From positions 93,766,476 through 93,830,475 of the forward strand of contig CM043944.1 in NCBI GenBank assembly GCA_014529385.2: DNA of 64,000 nucleotides, in the 5' to 3' direction. The notes below the pieces were generated by a model. It saw nothing but the letters and a program-made list of their open reading frames with translations, was not told the origin of the DNA and searched no databases. Within the stretch, counting starts at the first letter, position 1. Each line of letters opens with the position of its first letter. A program made the position numbers and the translations under genes. This stretch comes from Adiantum capillus-veneris. Taxonomy: Eukaryota; Streptophyta; Polypodiopsida; Polypodiales; Pteridaceae. Of this stretch, positions 10,453-21,108 are shown in pieces.

Positions 10453-11629
10453 AATTAGAGAACTTGACAACAGTTGAGGACCCGATTTATGTGGAGCCAG
10501 TCCAATAGGCTTCTGTATTATAGATTCTCCCATAAAGAGAGACTTGGTATAATATAATTTTTGTGTTTCTTATGACTTGATGATACTATGAAGATGGAAA
10601 GCTTCATGCATCACGAGCATAGCATAAACTCTGTAAAAGCATTAACCATCCCCGGCCTCAGTCCCAAGGCCTCAAACACCTTCGAAGGTGGAGAGAGCTA
10701 GCAGGGAATGAGGACAGGGAAGAGGAAGAAGAATCATTCATAGAAGAAAGAAATAGTTTACCACTTATCATCACTCTTCTTGCTAGCATACATAATAGCA
10801 TAGTAATGAAAATGGAGAAGATGGCAAGCATAAGCATTGAAGCATGGCTCTTGGTTGAATTTGCATTCCATAGCCAAGAGTGGTGGTGTAAGCTCTCAAT
10901 TTCTCAATAAGCTTGGAGAAGGAGATGGAGTTTCTCCATTTTCACCAAGTGAGAATGTTTGAAAAATGAGTGTGTGAGAGGTGTATACCCCCAAGCACAC
11001 CTGAAGCTCATTGGACCCCTCTCCTCCTAGCCAATCACATGCACGATGCATTTCAAGCACATGGGTAGCCTTTGAACAAGTGTCCTCCTTACCCCTTTGA
11101 GGGAGAGAGCTTGAAAATATCTAGATATTTGTTGAATTGAACTAGAAGCTCATTGGACCCCTCTTTAGCCCGGCCAATAGGATTCAAGTATCCCATGTGG
11201 CTAAGCATAGAGAGAGCCTGACATGTGTCCATGTGCCCCTTGAGAAAGGGGGTTCCCTTTGGGTGAGTGGGAGGTTAAGTCAAAGATCCCCTAACTTTGG
11301 TGCTTTCCCCCTCCTTTGTAAAGTCTCTTTTTGACTCAAGCACCTTACCCCCATGCATGGGAAGCTTCTCAAGCACCTTCCTCATCAAGCATGACAAGCA
11401 CCTCAAGCACCTTAGTCAACAAGCACGACAAGCACCTCAAGCACTTTAGTCAGTAAGCACGCCAAGCACCTTAGTCAACAAGCATGACAAGCACCTCAAG
11501 CTTGGGTCGGGTTCCCACCTCAAACTCAGTCCTAGCTTGCCTAAGGTCAAAGGACTTTTAACACTAACCTTTAGAGGTCTTTAATGAAGCTAACCCTAAG
11601 GTCTTTAAGCTCCATTAGATGCACGTTGC

Positions 11630-12012
11630 TCTTTGATAAACTATCTCCTTTGGACCCTTATTGAGATGTAACTATCTCTCCTCTTGGTCCCTGCTGAAAT
11701 AAGTCTAGAAGCACTTATTACACATTGCTCTTTGGTAGATAATCTCTTTTTGGACCCCTATGAGATGTAACCATCTCTCCTCTTAGTCCCCTGTTGAGAA
11801 GTCTAAAAGCACTAATTACACATTGCTCTTTGGTAGAAAATCTCCTTTTGGACCCCTATTGAGATGCAACCATCTCTCATTTTGGTCCCCTGCTGAGGTA
11901 AGTCTAGAAGCACTTATTACACATTGCTCTTTCGTAGACAATCTCCTTTTGGACCCCTATTGAGATGCAACTCTCTCCTTTTGGTCCCCTACTGAGATAG
12001 GTGTAGAAGCAT
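11630..12012 (-). repeat. Tandem ~100-bp repeats in the G2 3' LTR
   Basis: About four copies of a unit containing CTCTTTGGTAGACAATCTCC, TTTTGGACCCCTATTGAGA and GTCTAGAAGCACTTATTACA. The partner LTR carries a similar array at 16990-17372. LTR G keeps about two copies (57335-57500, inverted). Confidence 0.85.
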
Positions 12013-12028
12013 ATTAGATTTTATGACA

Positions 12029-12042
12029 TTACCTCTCTCTTG
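12029..12042 (-). other. Polypurine tract of element H
   Basis: Read on the minus strand, CAAGAGAGAGGTAA directly precedes the LTR start TGTCATAAAA. Confidence 0.8.
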
Positions 12043-12439
12043 AAATCATAGTCGTCCTCGACTATGAGAGGTAGAGAAGATAAAGCCTAGTCATAAGTCC
12101 ATGTTTCTTAGTTGGTAGAGGATCCCTTCTTACCCTGCGACATCATTCCAGAATGGATGATTAATCAATTTGGTGCCTGAGAGATTTAGCTGACGCAAGC
12201 ACGTCTGCTCTTTAGTGCATATCATACTTCCAAAGTAGAGTGACGAGTTCTACTTGGTGTTTGGGAGACATTGTCACCATAAATATGATCCTAAGCATGC
12301 ATACTTCTTAGATTTTGTGCACAATAAAAGAAAGAGAATGAGTCTTATAAGACAAAAACATTGTTCATTTAAAACGCATTTTCATTTGCTTACTCTAGTG
12401 TAGCATTGTAAGCATTGACAAGGTTCATATTATTCTTAA

Positions 12440-13520
12440 ACTAAATTCCTTGCATCCATCTAGAATCTTTCAGAGGATAATCCTTAAACTTAATAAGATA
12501 TCATCGGATAATCTTCCGTTTCTTAATACCTTGTCTTCATGTCATAGGATGGACTCAAATTGAAGTACTTCTTCTTGATCTTCGATTTTTGGAGGGTCTG
12601 CAACCATTGCTTCTTTTGGTGGCGCTCCTTTGTAAGGCTTAAGTAGGCTCCCATGGAAAACATTATGCATGAGCTAATGGTTGGGTTGCTTTAATTGATA
12701 AGCCATCTCATTGATTTGCTTAAGAATTTAAAAAGGACCATAGTATCTTTTCTTAGTTTAGCATAATACTCTTGGTGGCCCGTAGGATTCTTGCCTGTAG
12801 TATGCCTTCGATGAACCTTGAGAAACTTTAGCAAGACCCAATCATTTTCCTTGAAGGCTAAGGCTCTTTTGTGCTTATTAGCAAGAGCCCTTTTTGCCTT
12901 TGTTGTGAGATGGATATAACCTCTTTAATCTTTGGAAAAGATTCTTGTGAATCTCGGCTATATCATCAGCAGCGAAGATCTTCCCATGTACTTTTAAGTA
13001 GTAAGGGACTTTTGGATCCTACCTCTTTAACCTCGGAAGGTGCTTTCCCCATAGAAGTATGTACAATGTCATTATACGCATACTCTATAAGAGGTAAGTA
13101 CTTCTCACATTGAGAACGTTGATCTACGTCCTAGATTCTCAAAGAGACCCTTCCAGTAATTACTAGTTATTCTAGGATCTATGTCCAACACTATGGATGT
13201 TGGCAAGCTATGATACTTGAAAATTTGAGATCTGAAGAGGGTTGCCGTTTGATGTGCCTTTATAATCTTTTTGACAAGCATAGAGTGTGTTTTCTTGCTA
13301 AGCATGTCAACTGAAACAATCCAAGTTGCTTCCCTCGATCAAATTTCAACTTTTGGCATACCATGCATTTTGAAACACCCTTGTATGTTTACTTTTCATG
13401 ATAGACCAATAGAAATACATTTCTACTCTTCAAAGAGAAGATTATGAAATCCTTATTTGCCCCGCATAATGAGAAGCATTGGATTCATACAAAACTTTCT
13501 TATTGTATGGGGGAGTAACA
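12440..13520 (-). pseudogene. G2 integrase and C-terminal tail (copy H)
   Basis: Read on the minus strand in pieces: a degraded zinc-binding region with SKCMVCQKLKFD (about 13380-13330), the late-core landmark EKYLPLIEYAYNDIVHTS (about 13110-13050), then a YYGPF step and the AYQLKQP...VFHGSLLKPYKG tail (about 12720-12610). The DDE core residues cannot all be found: frames break repeatedly and 13150-13330 is not readable as core. A chromodomain is not clearly visible. Function is lost. Confidence 0.7.
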
Positions 13521-13526
13521 CATAGC

Positions 13527-14140
13527 CTATTGCCATTTGGAAGATAACCATCCTTCAAAGTGAATGGTTCTTTTTTTCTTCCCTAATGCAAAGGTTGTAA
13601 TTGCGTACTTAAAGTCTCGGTCAGTAGCATATTCATCTATCATAAAAGATAGACCATTGTGAGTTGCTATAGACACCACATTTACGCTTGGCCGTCGTAA
13701 AAGTGCATCGACCACTTGATTATGCTTGCCAGCAATGTGAGCAATATGAAATTTAAATTACGAAAGAAAATTTTCCCACCTATTTGTTTGTCAGAGAGCT
13801 TGGTTTACGTCATGCAGTTCTTGAGGCTTTGTGATCCATTTGTAGAATGAATAGAGTCCCCAAGAGATAGCGTTTCCACGTGTCTAGAACATATAAAACA
13901 GCTAGTAGCTCTTTTCGTATTTGCCCAATACTCGCTTATCGGAGTTGAGTCTTTGACTCTCATATGCTATGGCATGCCCTTCTTGAAGCAAAATAGCTCC
14001 AAGGCAATCACCACAAGCATCACATTGGACCTCAAATGGCTTTGAGAGATCTAGTAGTGTGAGCACAAGTTGAGAGATAAGCTTCTCTTTAAGCTTCTCA
14101 AAAGCTTCTTGCACTTTTGCAGTCCATAAATACTTAACGT
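13527..14140 (-). pseudogene. G2 RNase H domain (copy H)
   Basis: MQEAFEKLKEKLIS, LSKPFEVQCDACGDCLGAIL (first Asp) and HAIAYESQRLNSDKRVLGKYEK are intact in one frame (14114-13902). Frameshifts follow, then VVDALLRRPSVNVVS (about 13715-13670) marks the end of RNase H. It matches copy G at 62030-62312. Confidence 0.85.
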
Positions 14141-14150
14141 TCTTTTTTTG

Positions 14151-14718
14151 TTAAGTCATGTAATGGGCCTGTGCTATTAGCGAGAATTTTCCTATGAAGC
14201 ATCTATAGTATGCACACATACGTATAAAGCTTCGTAGCTCATGTAGATTCCTTGGATTAGGCCATCCTTTTATCATCTCTAACTTTGTTGGATCCATACG
14301 GGTGCCATCTTTAGAGATAATGTGACCTGAATATTGAATCTCTTGTAGGAAAAATTCACTTTTCTTTTGATTAATGAAAAGCTTATTCTCTCTCACAACT
14401 TGAAAGATTACCTGGAGGTTTCTCGCTTGTACTCCTCAAGAGAATTTGAGTGGCCAGTGGCACATGAAATCTGTTTTTGAGAGTGATCTTATTTAGTGCT
14501 CTATAATCGACACACATGTAATATGTGTCATCTTTCTTTTGCACTAAAAGTACTGGTGAACAGAATGGAGAGGAGCTAGGCCTCACCATCTCTTTTTCCA
14601 CCAACTCTTGCACTTGCCTCATGATCTCCTCTTGTTGAGCTTGGGAAACTTGATAAGGAGGCTTGTTAGGCAGTGAGCTTCCTAGTAGGAGCGCAATTGC
14701 ATGGTCATCATCCCTCAT
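14151..14718 (-). pseudogene. G2 reverse transcriptase with the catalytic core deleted (copy H)
   Basis: The first half (SLPNKPPYQVSQAQQEEIM, MVRPSSSPFCSPVLLVQKK, YMCVDYRALNKITLKNRF) jumps at about 14440 to the thumb (ENKLFINQKKSEFFLQEIQY, GHIISKDGTRMDPTKLE). The palm with YVDD is absent. Copy G has a similar but not identical deletion at about 61610, so both copies lost the catalytic segment. Confidence 0.87.
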
Positions 14719-14759
14719 TTTGGAGGTAGCTCACTAGGGATATCATCAATGAAAACATC

Positions 14760-15638
14760 TTAGAATCCATTTAGGAAATTAGACAACTCTGATTCCTCTT
14801 GATTTCCTTTATTGCTATTTGTCAAAACATTAGAATCGTTTACAAATTCTCTAACAAAAATCATACACGCAAAAGTAGAGCTTTTCATGGACTTATCAAA
14901 AGCAAGCATATTTACCAAGAATATGGTGTTCCCCAATTCATTAGCATCTATGTACATGCTCTTTTCCCTGTAGGTGAAGTAGATTCTCCTTTCAGAGAAC
15001 TTCATGTTGGAAGCCATGCGGTTAAACCATGGTGCCCCAACGATAACATCCTCATGTTTGAGAGGGAAGATGAAGAAATCCTCTTTGTCCACATAGCTTT
15101 GGACATGAAGCCTCAATTTTCCAATTAAGGGAGTAACTGAGACATCTTGTCCCTTGATAGCTCCATCGGCTTTCAATGCATCTCCCATCTCGTAGGCTTG
15201 TATGCCTAGCTTGGTGGTCAACTCCGTGGATATGAAATTGTGAATTGAACCTGGGTCAAACAAAATAAAAACATCATGCTCTTGCATCTTTTTCCAAGCA
15301 TAGGAAAGGAGGAATCCTTGGCAATGAGCATCCTCTTTTGGAGCTTCAACCATAGAGGCTCTAGGCGGCTCATTGCGCACATTTCTTTGGGGGCAAGCAC
15401 AATAGACATGTCCTTGCTCCCAGCACTTGAAGCACCGGTTATCTTTGCGATAACGCTCTAGCTCCTCGGGAGAAAGTCCGTTCTTGTCTTTGTAGACTCC
15501 TTTTTCCTTAGCTTTATTGTTGTTGATAGAGTTGCTTTGGGAAGAATTTTGAGCATTGTTCTTCCCCTTTGCTTCATTTCGATCTTTGTTTTCCATCGGC
15601 TTGGCATTCCTTTTAGCCGTCCTTTGCATCGCTTGCAA
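14760..15638 (-). pseudogene. G2 gag C-terminus, zinc knuckle and protease (copy H)
   Basis: The longest clean stretch of this element, 292 codons. It has an Asn/Lys-rich linker, then a complete CCHC knuckle CFKCWEQGHVYCAC (C-x2-C-x4-H-x4-C) for RNA binding. The protease active site is read as FILFDPGSIHNFIS (D-P-G where D-S/T-G is most common), followed by SVTPLIGKLRLHVQSY and DVIVGAPWF. Copy G has the same DPGS form, so it was inherited by both copies. The frame ends in a stop at the RT junction. Confidence 0.9.
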
Positions 15639-15950
15639 GGAATTGCTTCATGATGAAAACTCGTAGAGTTTTCCATGTCTTTGGGGCTTCGCTACTGCCA
15701 CAAAGGCTAGCCCACCATTGACGAGCAGATTTTTGGAAGTGCATAGCTACATGACATAGCTTGGAGGACTCTATGAAGCCCTCCTCTCCAAAGACCGCAG
15801 GCCAATACTTATTTGGTAGCACCAAAGGTGCCATCATAGGTGAGAAAAGAGATACTCTTTCCTCCCTCTTTGAACTTCTTGAGCTTTTGGAAATTGGGAC
15901 CTTCACCATGCAAGGTAAGCTTTGCGATGTTCTCCCCTCTTGTATTCTCT
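15613..15950 (-). pseudogene. G2 gag capsid part (copy H)
   Basis: KEERVSLFSPMMAPLVLPNK, ESSKLCHVAMHFQKSARQWW, EAPKTWKTLRVFIMKQFLAS is the Retrotrans_gag pattern with the conserved W(W)-x-L. About 60 codons are missing between this and the next part compared with copy G. The gag N-terminus (Ser/Arg-rich in G) is also missing. Confidence 0.85.
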
Positions 15951-15997
15951 AGGAGACTTAAGGACCTCTCTTCTTAAGCAAGAAAAGAGAAACCAAT

Positions 15998-16785
15998 AGC
16001 AGATGAATACGCAGATGCTGAAATATGTGGACAGCGGGCTGAATCTGAAAACGCTGGCTGATTCGACGGTGCGGCGAGCGACTGCTGCGAGTAGGTGAGA
16101 TCCATGAGACTAGGGACGGGATCTGCTATATCTAAGCGCTGAAAACTAAAAACACTGATGCTAGGGACTGATCTGTCGCCGGGAAACTCCAAAACGCTGA
16201 TGCTATCAACAAATAAAAACGCCAAGCTACCTATAGCAAAAACGTTGGTCCTGATCTACAACTGTGAACGCTAGGGCTGATCTGGTATTGCTGATGAAAA
16301 ACGCCAAGCAGAATCTGCTGAAGCAAAATGCTAGGCTGATTTTGCTGATAAAAAATGCTAGAGGTCTTGTTGGCTGAAAACGCTAGGGGATCCTGCCGGT
16401 TTTGCTGAGAAGGTGTACTGCAAGTTGTGGGAACTTCTGCTGCCTCTTCTGCCAAAAAGTGCTAGCGCTAGGTTTCTTTTATAGAACTAAGCAAATTTGC
16501 CCTACCCAATTTCCCAACAAAGTCACTTATTAATAATAAGTGAAAAATGGATAAAATAGGGAAAAAGGGTTCTATGCATTGTAAAATGCTCATGATGGGT
16601 ACTGATTGTCATGTTGATGATCATGTTGTGTGCAACCAGAGGATATGCAACTACTCTTAAGTGCCTGGACATGCACGGCCTGCTCACAGTCTCACAAAGG
16701 TGCCACAACACTTCCTAAGCTAACCTGAACCCTAGACCTGAAGTAGCTTGTCCACATGCACATAGGGTTAGATGTACACGTGACA
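15998..16785 (-). repeat. Truncated L5 LTR replacing part of the 5' LTR of H
   Basis: Matches the L5 solo LTR 33897-35066 in the same orientation, from GCAGATGCTGAAAT to the terminal ACGTGACA, but lacks about the first 480 bases of the plus-strand copy. On its right, LTR H continues without a gap in homology (CGACAAGCACCTCAAGC). On its left lies H leader sequence (15951-15997) that should follow the primer site. The insertion is associated with loss of about 1.1 kb of LTR H and its primer site. Confidence 0.82.
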
Positions 16786-17478
16786 CGACAAGCACCTCAA
16801 GCACCTTAGTCAGCAAGCACGACAAGCACTTCAAGCACCTTAGTCACCAAGCATGACAAGCACCTCAAGCTTGGGTCAGCTTCCCACCTCAAGCTCAGCC
16901 CTAGCTTGCCTAAGGTCAAAGGATTTTTAACACTAACCTTTGATCTTTAATGAAGCTAACCCTAAGGTCTTTAAGCTCCATTAGATGCACGTTGCTCTTT
17001 GATAGACTATCTCCTTTTGGACCCCTATTGAGATGTAACCATCTCTCCTCTTGGTCCCCTGCTGAGATAAGTCTAGAAGCACTTGTTACACATTGCTCTT
17101 TGGTAGACAATCTCCTTTTGGACCCCTAATGAGATGTACTGATCTCTCCTCTTAGTCCCCTGCTATGATAAGTCTAGAAGCACTTATTACACATTGCTCT
17201 TTGGTAGACAATCTCCTTTTGGACCCCTATTGAGATGCAACCATCTCTCCTTTTGGTCCCCTGTTGAGGTAAGTTTAGAAGCACTTATTACACATTACAC
17301 AATCTCCTTTTGGACCCCTATTGAGATGCAACCATCTCTCCTTTTGGTCCCCTGTTGAGATAGGTCTAAAAGCACATGTCTCTATTCTAACTCTTGTTCT
17401 CGTTTATTCTCCCACATTAAATGATCAGTTTAATATGAGAAAATCATTTGGGTTAGCTAGATATTAGATTTTATGACA
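16786..17478 (-). repeat. 5' LTR of element H, truncated
   Basis: Outer part of the G2 LTR, ending at TTTTATGACA on the plus strand (LTR start TGTCATAAAA). About 693 bp of an expected 1.8 kb remain. It carries the ~100-bp tandem units at 16990-17372, as in the partner LTR. Confidence 0.88.
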
Positions 17479-18035
17479 GCGTGGAACAAAAGTCGGACTC
17501 TATTCAAGAATTAACGGGTCATGCGAAACAGGGTTTTTCGATGGAATTTGACTTACCCCACTGATGAAATCTTGACTCAAAGGACTAGACAAACCTCCAA
17601 GACTCAAAGGACTAGACAAACCTCCAACAATGAAAGTAGAAAGAAAAAGAGTCCCCAGGAAAAGAAGGATACACGACCCCGACTGACTCTTAGAGAAAGG
17701 ACTAACTATCTCAAAGAGGGGAAGTGTTTTGGTTGCGGGAAACAAGGGGATATCTCTGCAAAGTGCCCCAAAAAGGCACAGCAAGGACAGACTGAAGACA
17801 GACGAGAGACTTCTAGAGCAGCAGAGGAAGGCGGCAAAAAAGGCAAGATGAAAGCACGACTGGTACCGGATTGCATGGAAACTGATCCAAGCCAGATAGA
17901 TGAAAGTGCAGAACTTTGTCGAGCTTGGGACAAAGTGAAAGATCAAGAAGCCCTTATCTTTTTCGATGGAGGAGCCAAGGCCAACTTCATTTCACCTCAC
18001 ACGGCTCGAGATTACGTCCCTTTGCACTTAGACTC
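17479..18035 (+). pseudogene. G1 gag C-terminus, zinc knuckle and protease start (copy B)
   Basis: Resumes gag after element H (QKSDSIQELTGHAKQGFS in one frame). A basic linker leads to the complete CCHC knuckle CFGCGKQGDISAKC, though the His position reads Asp-Ile, so the knuckle is probably broken. The protease begins EALIFFDGGAKANFISP; the active site reads D-G-G-A instead of D-S/T-G-A. At about 18030 the protease is fused to the end of RT by a deletion. Confidence 0.87.
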
Positions 18036-18560
18036 CAAAAGGAGTCCCTTTCTCGTGGGGACCAACAGAGGTGACTGCCTTTCAGACACTTAAGAAAAAA
18101 CTGACTACTGGACCAGTATTGCTTTGCCAGACTTGCAAAAGCCATTTGAAGTTTATTGTGATGGTTGTGGTCGTAGTCTGGGAGCGGTCTTAATGCAAGA
18201 AGGCCATGTGATTGCTTATGAAAGCAGATTATTTTCAAGACCTGAATTGACAGCAAAGATTTATGAGAAAGAGCTATTGACAATGATCCATGCTCTTACT
18301 CAGTGGCGACATTACCTACTCGGAGCCGATTTCACGGTCTTTACTGATCATCAGAGTTAACGCTACTTCTTGTCACAGAAGCAGTTTTTGGAAAAGCAGA
18401 TGCGGTGGGATAACATCTTGTCACAGTTTCACTTCCAGATTGTCCATGTGCAAGGATAAAAAAACTTGGTGGTAGATGCATTGTCTCGGAAGCCCTTCGT
18501 CTTGGCTATTTCCATGTTTCATCATAGAAGCTTTGAGGATATGGTTGATTAGTACGCCAC
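18036..18560 (+). pseudogene. G1 RNase H after an RT deletion (copy B)
   Basis: The AAAGGAGTCCC-TTTCTCGTGGGG stretch matches the end of RT in copy A (about 1192-1215), so protease C-terminus and RT are missing here. RNase H follows: FEVYCDGCGRSLGAVLMQ, YEKELLTMIHALTQWRHYL, FTVFTDHQS and a stop, then NLVVDALSRKP. The catalytic acids are visible. Three in-frame stops (18358, 18460, 18550) inactivate it. Confidence 0.9.
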
Positions 18561-19480
18561 CGATCCGGATTTTTCCGATGTATTCACTCGGATACAGAAT
18601 GGGGAGGTAGTAGCAGGATATTCCATCCGGGATGGCTACTTGATGAAGAAAACGATGTTGTGTGTCACACAGCCATTGAGGAAAAAGGTTTTGACTGAGT
18701 GCCATTGTCCACCTTTTACGGGTCACCGCGGCATCGACACCACCTTGAAAGGTGTGGCCCGTTAATTCTTTTGCCCGAGACTTAAGAAGAATATGGACGA
18801 CTTTGTTCGTAGTTGTTTAGCATGCCAGAAGGTCGAGTTTGAGAGGCATAAGGCAGGGATTACTACAGCCTTTACCCATTCCCACCCACCCTTGGGAAAG
18901 TAATGTCATGGATTTCATCTTTGATCTCCCAAAGAGACAGAGTGGGCACGATGGCATTTGGATTGTCATCGACAGATTTAGCAAACAAGCTCACTTCATT
19001 CCACTGAAGAAAACAGTCAAGCCGGATCATTTAGCGAGATTGTTCATTGCATAGGTATTTCGATTACATGGCATGCCTGAGACAATAATCTCCGACAAAG
19101 ATCCCCGATTCACGAGTTTGTTTTGGAGGGCTATTTGAGAGAACATTGGCACATGGTTGCAGTTCTTGTCATCATTCCACTCGCAGACAGATGGGCAATC
19201 TGAGATTGCAAATTCAATTTGTTCTAGATTTATTGAAGTCTTACATCTCTGACCAAAGGACTCAATGGGAAATTTTTTTGCCTTTGGTGGAATTTGCCTA
19301 CAACAACACGGTTCACTCTTCGACAAGGAAGGCGCCATTTGAGATAATTGAAGGTGCTCCGAAGGTTCCACCCTTTCTAAATACTAAGGACAAGATTTTT
19401 GAAGCCGATCAACACACGAGGGACTTGGACACTGCTTTTGCCAAGGTCCGAGAGGCTTTAGCGAAATCTCAAGAATGACA
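18561..19480 (+). pseudogene. G1 integrase (copy B)
   Basis: Zinc-binding region ECHCPPFTGHRGID to [14 protein letters not shown], then the core: [20 protein letters not shown] with the first Asp, ISDKDPRFTSLFW with the second (Lys replaces the usual Arg), and TDGQSEIAN for the Glu region, then FAYNNTVHSSTRKAPFEIIE. It is the most complete G1 integrase core in the window, but is broken by stops at about 18765, 19052 and 19138 and by frame changes. Confidence 0.9.
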
Positions 19481-19499
19481 TAAGAAGGCAGCAGATCGA

Positions 19500-19972
19500 C
19501 ATTGACGAGATTTGAAATCAAAGGAAGACGATTGGATGCTCTTACGTTTTGAGAAGGCACGCGTAAGGAAACGAAAAGGAAAGGAGCGGCTATTTCCAAA
19601 GCATAGCATGAGGTATTATGGCCCTTTCCAGATTAAAGAAAAGATAAATGATGTCTCCTTTCGACTCAAGTTGCCTGATACTAGGAAGATTCACAATGCA
19701 TTCCATGTGAGTCTCTTGAAGACTTTTAAAGGTGATGTGTCAGTTGATGGGGAGCCTGATGAGCAACCCGAAGTGGACAAAAGCGAGGAGATAATTGTTC
19801 CAGAACAAATTTTGGCACACAAAGAAAGAAAGATGAAAGGTAAAGTGATTCGGCTGTTCTTGGTTAAATTCAAGAACTATCCCGTATTGAATGCAAAGTG
19901 GATGGAGGAGGAGGACCTAGCAGATACTCCTCAGATTTTGAAACTTTACCTTGAAGCATTCGGTTTAGCATA
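19500..19972 (+). pseudogene. G1 chromodomain-like tail (copy B)
   Basis: One open frame of about 150 codons: DDWMLLRFEKARVRKRKGK, MRYYGPFQIKEKINDVSFR, IHNAFHVSLLKTFKGDV, EQPEVDKSEEIIVPEQILAH, LFLVKFKNYPVLNAKWMEEE, LKLYLEAFGLA. This is the full C-terminal arrangement of a plant chromovirus integrase, ending in the chromodomain fold region. It is the best reference copy here for the family's tail. Confidence 0.9.
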
Positions 19973-20553
19973 GTCTACTCTGATAGATCATAGAACCCTG
20001 AATTCAGCAAGGGTGAATCTAGTGCAACGGGTTTGCACAAGAGGGATGTCACTCCGCTCCTTTGTCAACAGATTACCCCGATTTTTGAATAAGGTCACTG
20101 ATGTCTCCTTTGGGTTTCAGGGATATTAATGGGCTGCCCAGTATTCTGCTATATTACTTTATGACACGGAATTCCCAAAAATAAATATGATTGATTGATT
20201 TGTACCCTCTCATTTGACTTGTTTGAGTGCACAAACTAAAGGACGAAATGATTGAAGCATTTCGATCTAATAAATCTCTATAAACATGATCGCAATAAGG
20301 ATTAGTTAATCGAGCATCAGTGAGGTCCAAATTGGATCTAGATGCAATTACTAAATACGTTACTGATAGTCATGGTCTGAGATTTGGAATGAATTTTTCT
20401 ATGATTTGTCATGTGATGTCCTGTCGTTTTTTACAAGTACTAAATGTCTAATGCGTCGGTACTAACAGTCAATGTCTACTAAGACATTTTATGGCCTCTG
20501 TCTGTTTTGCAGGCGTAATCGAGGGCGATTACAATTCTTTCAAGAGGGGCGTA
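19973..20553 (+). other. G1 3' noncoding region and polypurine tract (copy B)
   Basis: No gene. It aligns with 3025-3624 of copy A. The polypurine tract TTTCAAGAGGGGCGTA ends at 20553. Confidence 0.8.
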
Positions 20554-21108
20554 TGTCACAAATTGATGATGTGGCAGTGCCCGGACACACACACACCCAA
20601 GTGATGACGTGGCTAACAGCACGGATCTCCGCAATGCACATTGACTGGTTGACGTGGCAATTGTAAGGAATCCCGCAATGCGCACTGACTAGCTGACGTG
20701 GCAGCTATACGGAATCCCGCGATTCGCGCTAACTTACTGACATGGCAGTGCGTACGGAATTTCACGATTTCCACTGGCTGCTTTTGGCAACGCTAATTGC
20801 TTTTAAGTTTAATGCTTTTGGGGCTCTGCTTTTAGCAACCCTTGTAACCTTTAAATTGAACCCAAGGGGCTCACTCTACAGAGCATTTGGACGCAGAGTC
20901 TGAGAGCAAGCACCCGCGTGCGGTTGTACTTTGCTCAAAGATTAATATAAAAAGAAATACCGAAAGGGGCGCCGATCTTTGGGGCCAATATCTCTTGGCA
21001 CGGAACTACGCAGGGCCGTGTCGACTCTCTTAATTTTGTGAAGTGTTTTGAAGCGAAACTCTGCCATGTCGTGGTAGAATCTTGACTTGGGGTGTCCAAT
21101 TTGTTACA
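20554..21108 (+). repeat. 3' LTR of element B (family G1)
   Basis: 555 bp, TGTCACAAAT...TTGTTACA. U3 carries four tandem 44-45 bp units, each starting TGACGTGGC or TGACATGGC. The ATAAAAAGAAATACCG block and GGGGCGCCGATCTTTGGGG follow. Immediately to the right the LINE-1 RT begins. Confidence 0.9.
20605..20781 (+). repeat. 44-bp tandem array with TGACGTGGC in the G1 U3
   Basis: Unit starts at 20605, 20650, 20694 and 20738, i.e. periods 45, 44 and 44. Each has TGACGTGGC (the last TGACATGGC) and most have a GGAATCCCGC-type segment. The same period is seen inverted in the LTRs of copy C (38872, 38918, 38961 and 43956, 43999, 44044). Confidence 0.85.

Larger units (their letters stand above)
10249..12028 (-). 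repeat. 3' LTR of element H (family G2)
   Basis: 1780 bp, TG...CA ends: plus-strand start TGTAATGGAAATGG and end GATTTTATGACA. It matches LTR G at 57197-59059 in opposite orientation. It contains a GA microsatellite, short CAAGCACCT repeats (11380-11500) and about four copies of a roughly 100-bp unit (11630-12012). Confidence 0.92.
10249..17478 (-). mobile_element. Ty3/gypsy element H (family G2) inserted in the gag of B
   Basis: 7.23 kb element on the minus strand with TG...CA-ended LTRs at 16786-17478 (5', truncated) and 10249-12028 (3'). Between them are gag, protease, partial RT, RNase H, integrase and tail. The flanking 5-bp repeats GCCTG (10244-10248) and GCGTG (17479-17483) differ by one base and mark the target duplication. 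It closely matches element G (57197-64000) in protein sequence. The 5' LTR has lost its promoter-distal part and primer site to an L5 LTR fragment. Confidence 0.93.
9240..21108 (+). mobile_element. Ty3/gypsy element B (family G1), split by element H
   Basis: Gag N-terminus at 9256-10248. The G2 element H occupies 10249-17478, then gag resumes with the zinc knuckle (17521 onward), RNase H, integrase, tail, polypurine tract and 3' LTR (20554-21108). The 5-bp sequences flanking H (GCCTG and GCGTG) and continuing gag homology prove one split element. Protease C-terminus and nearly all of RT are deleted. No 5' LTR is seen before 9240; LTR A at 3625-4348 is too different to be its partner. Confidence 0.88.

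Noticed and set aside
14760-15638. D-P-G-S protease active site as a novelty
   Set aside because: Present in both G2 copies so it is real for the family, but Pro in this position is, to my knowledge, common in plant Ty3/gypsy proteases; not reported as unusual.
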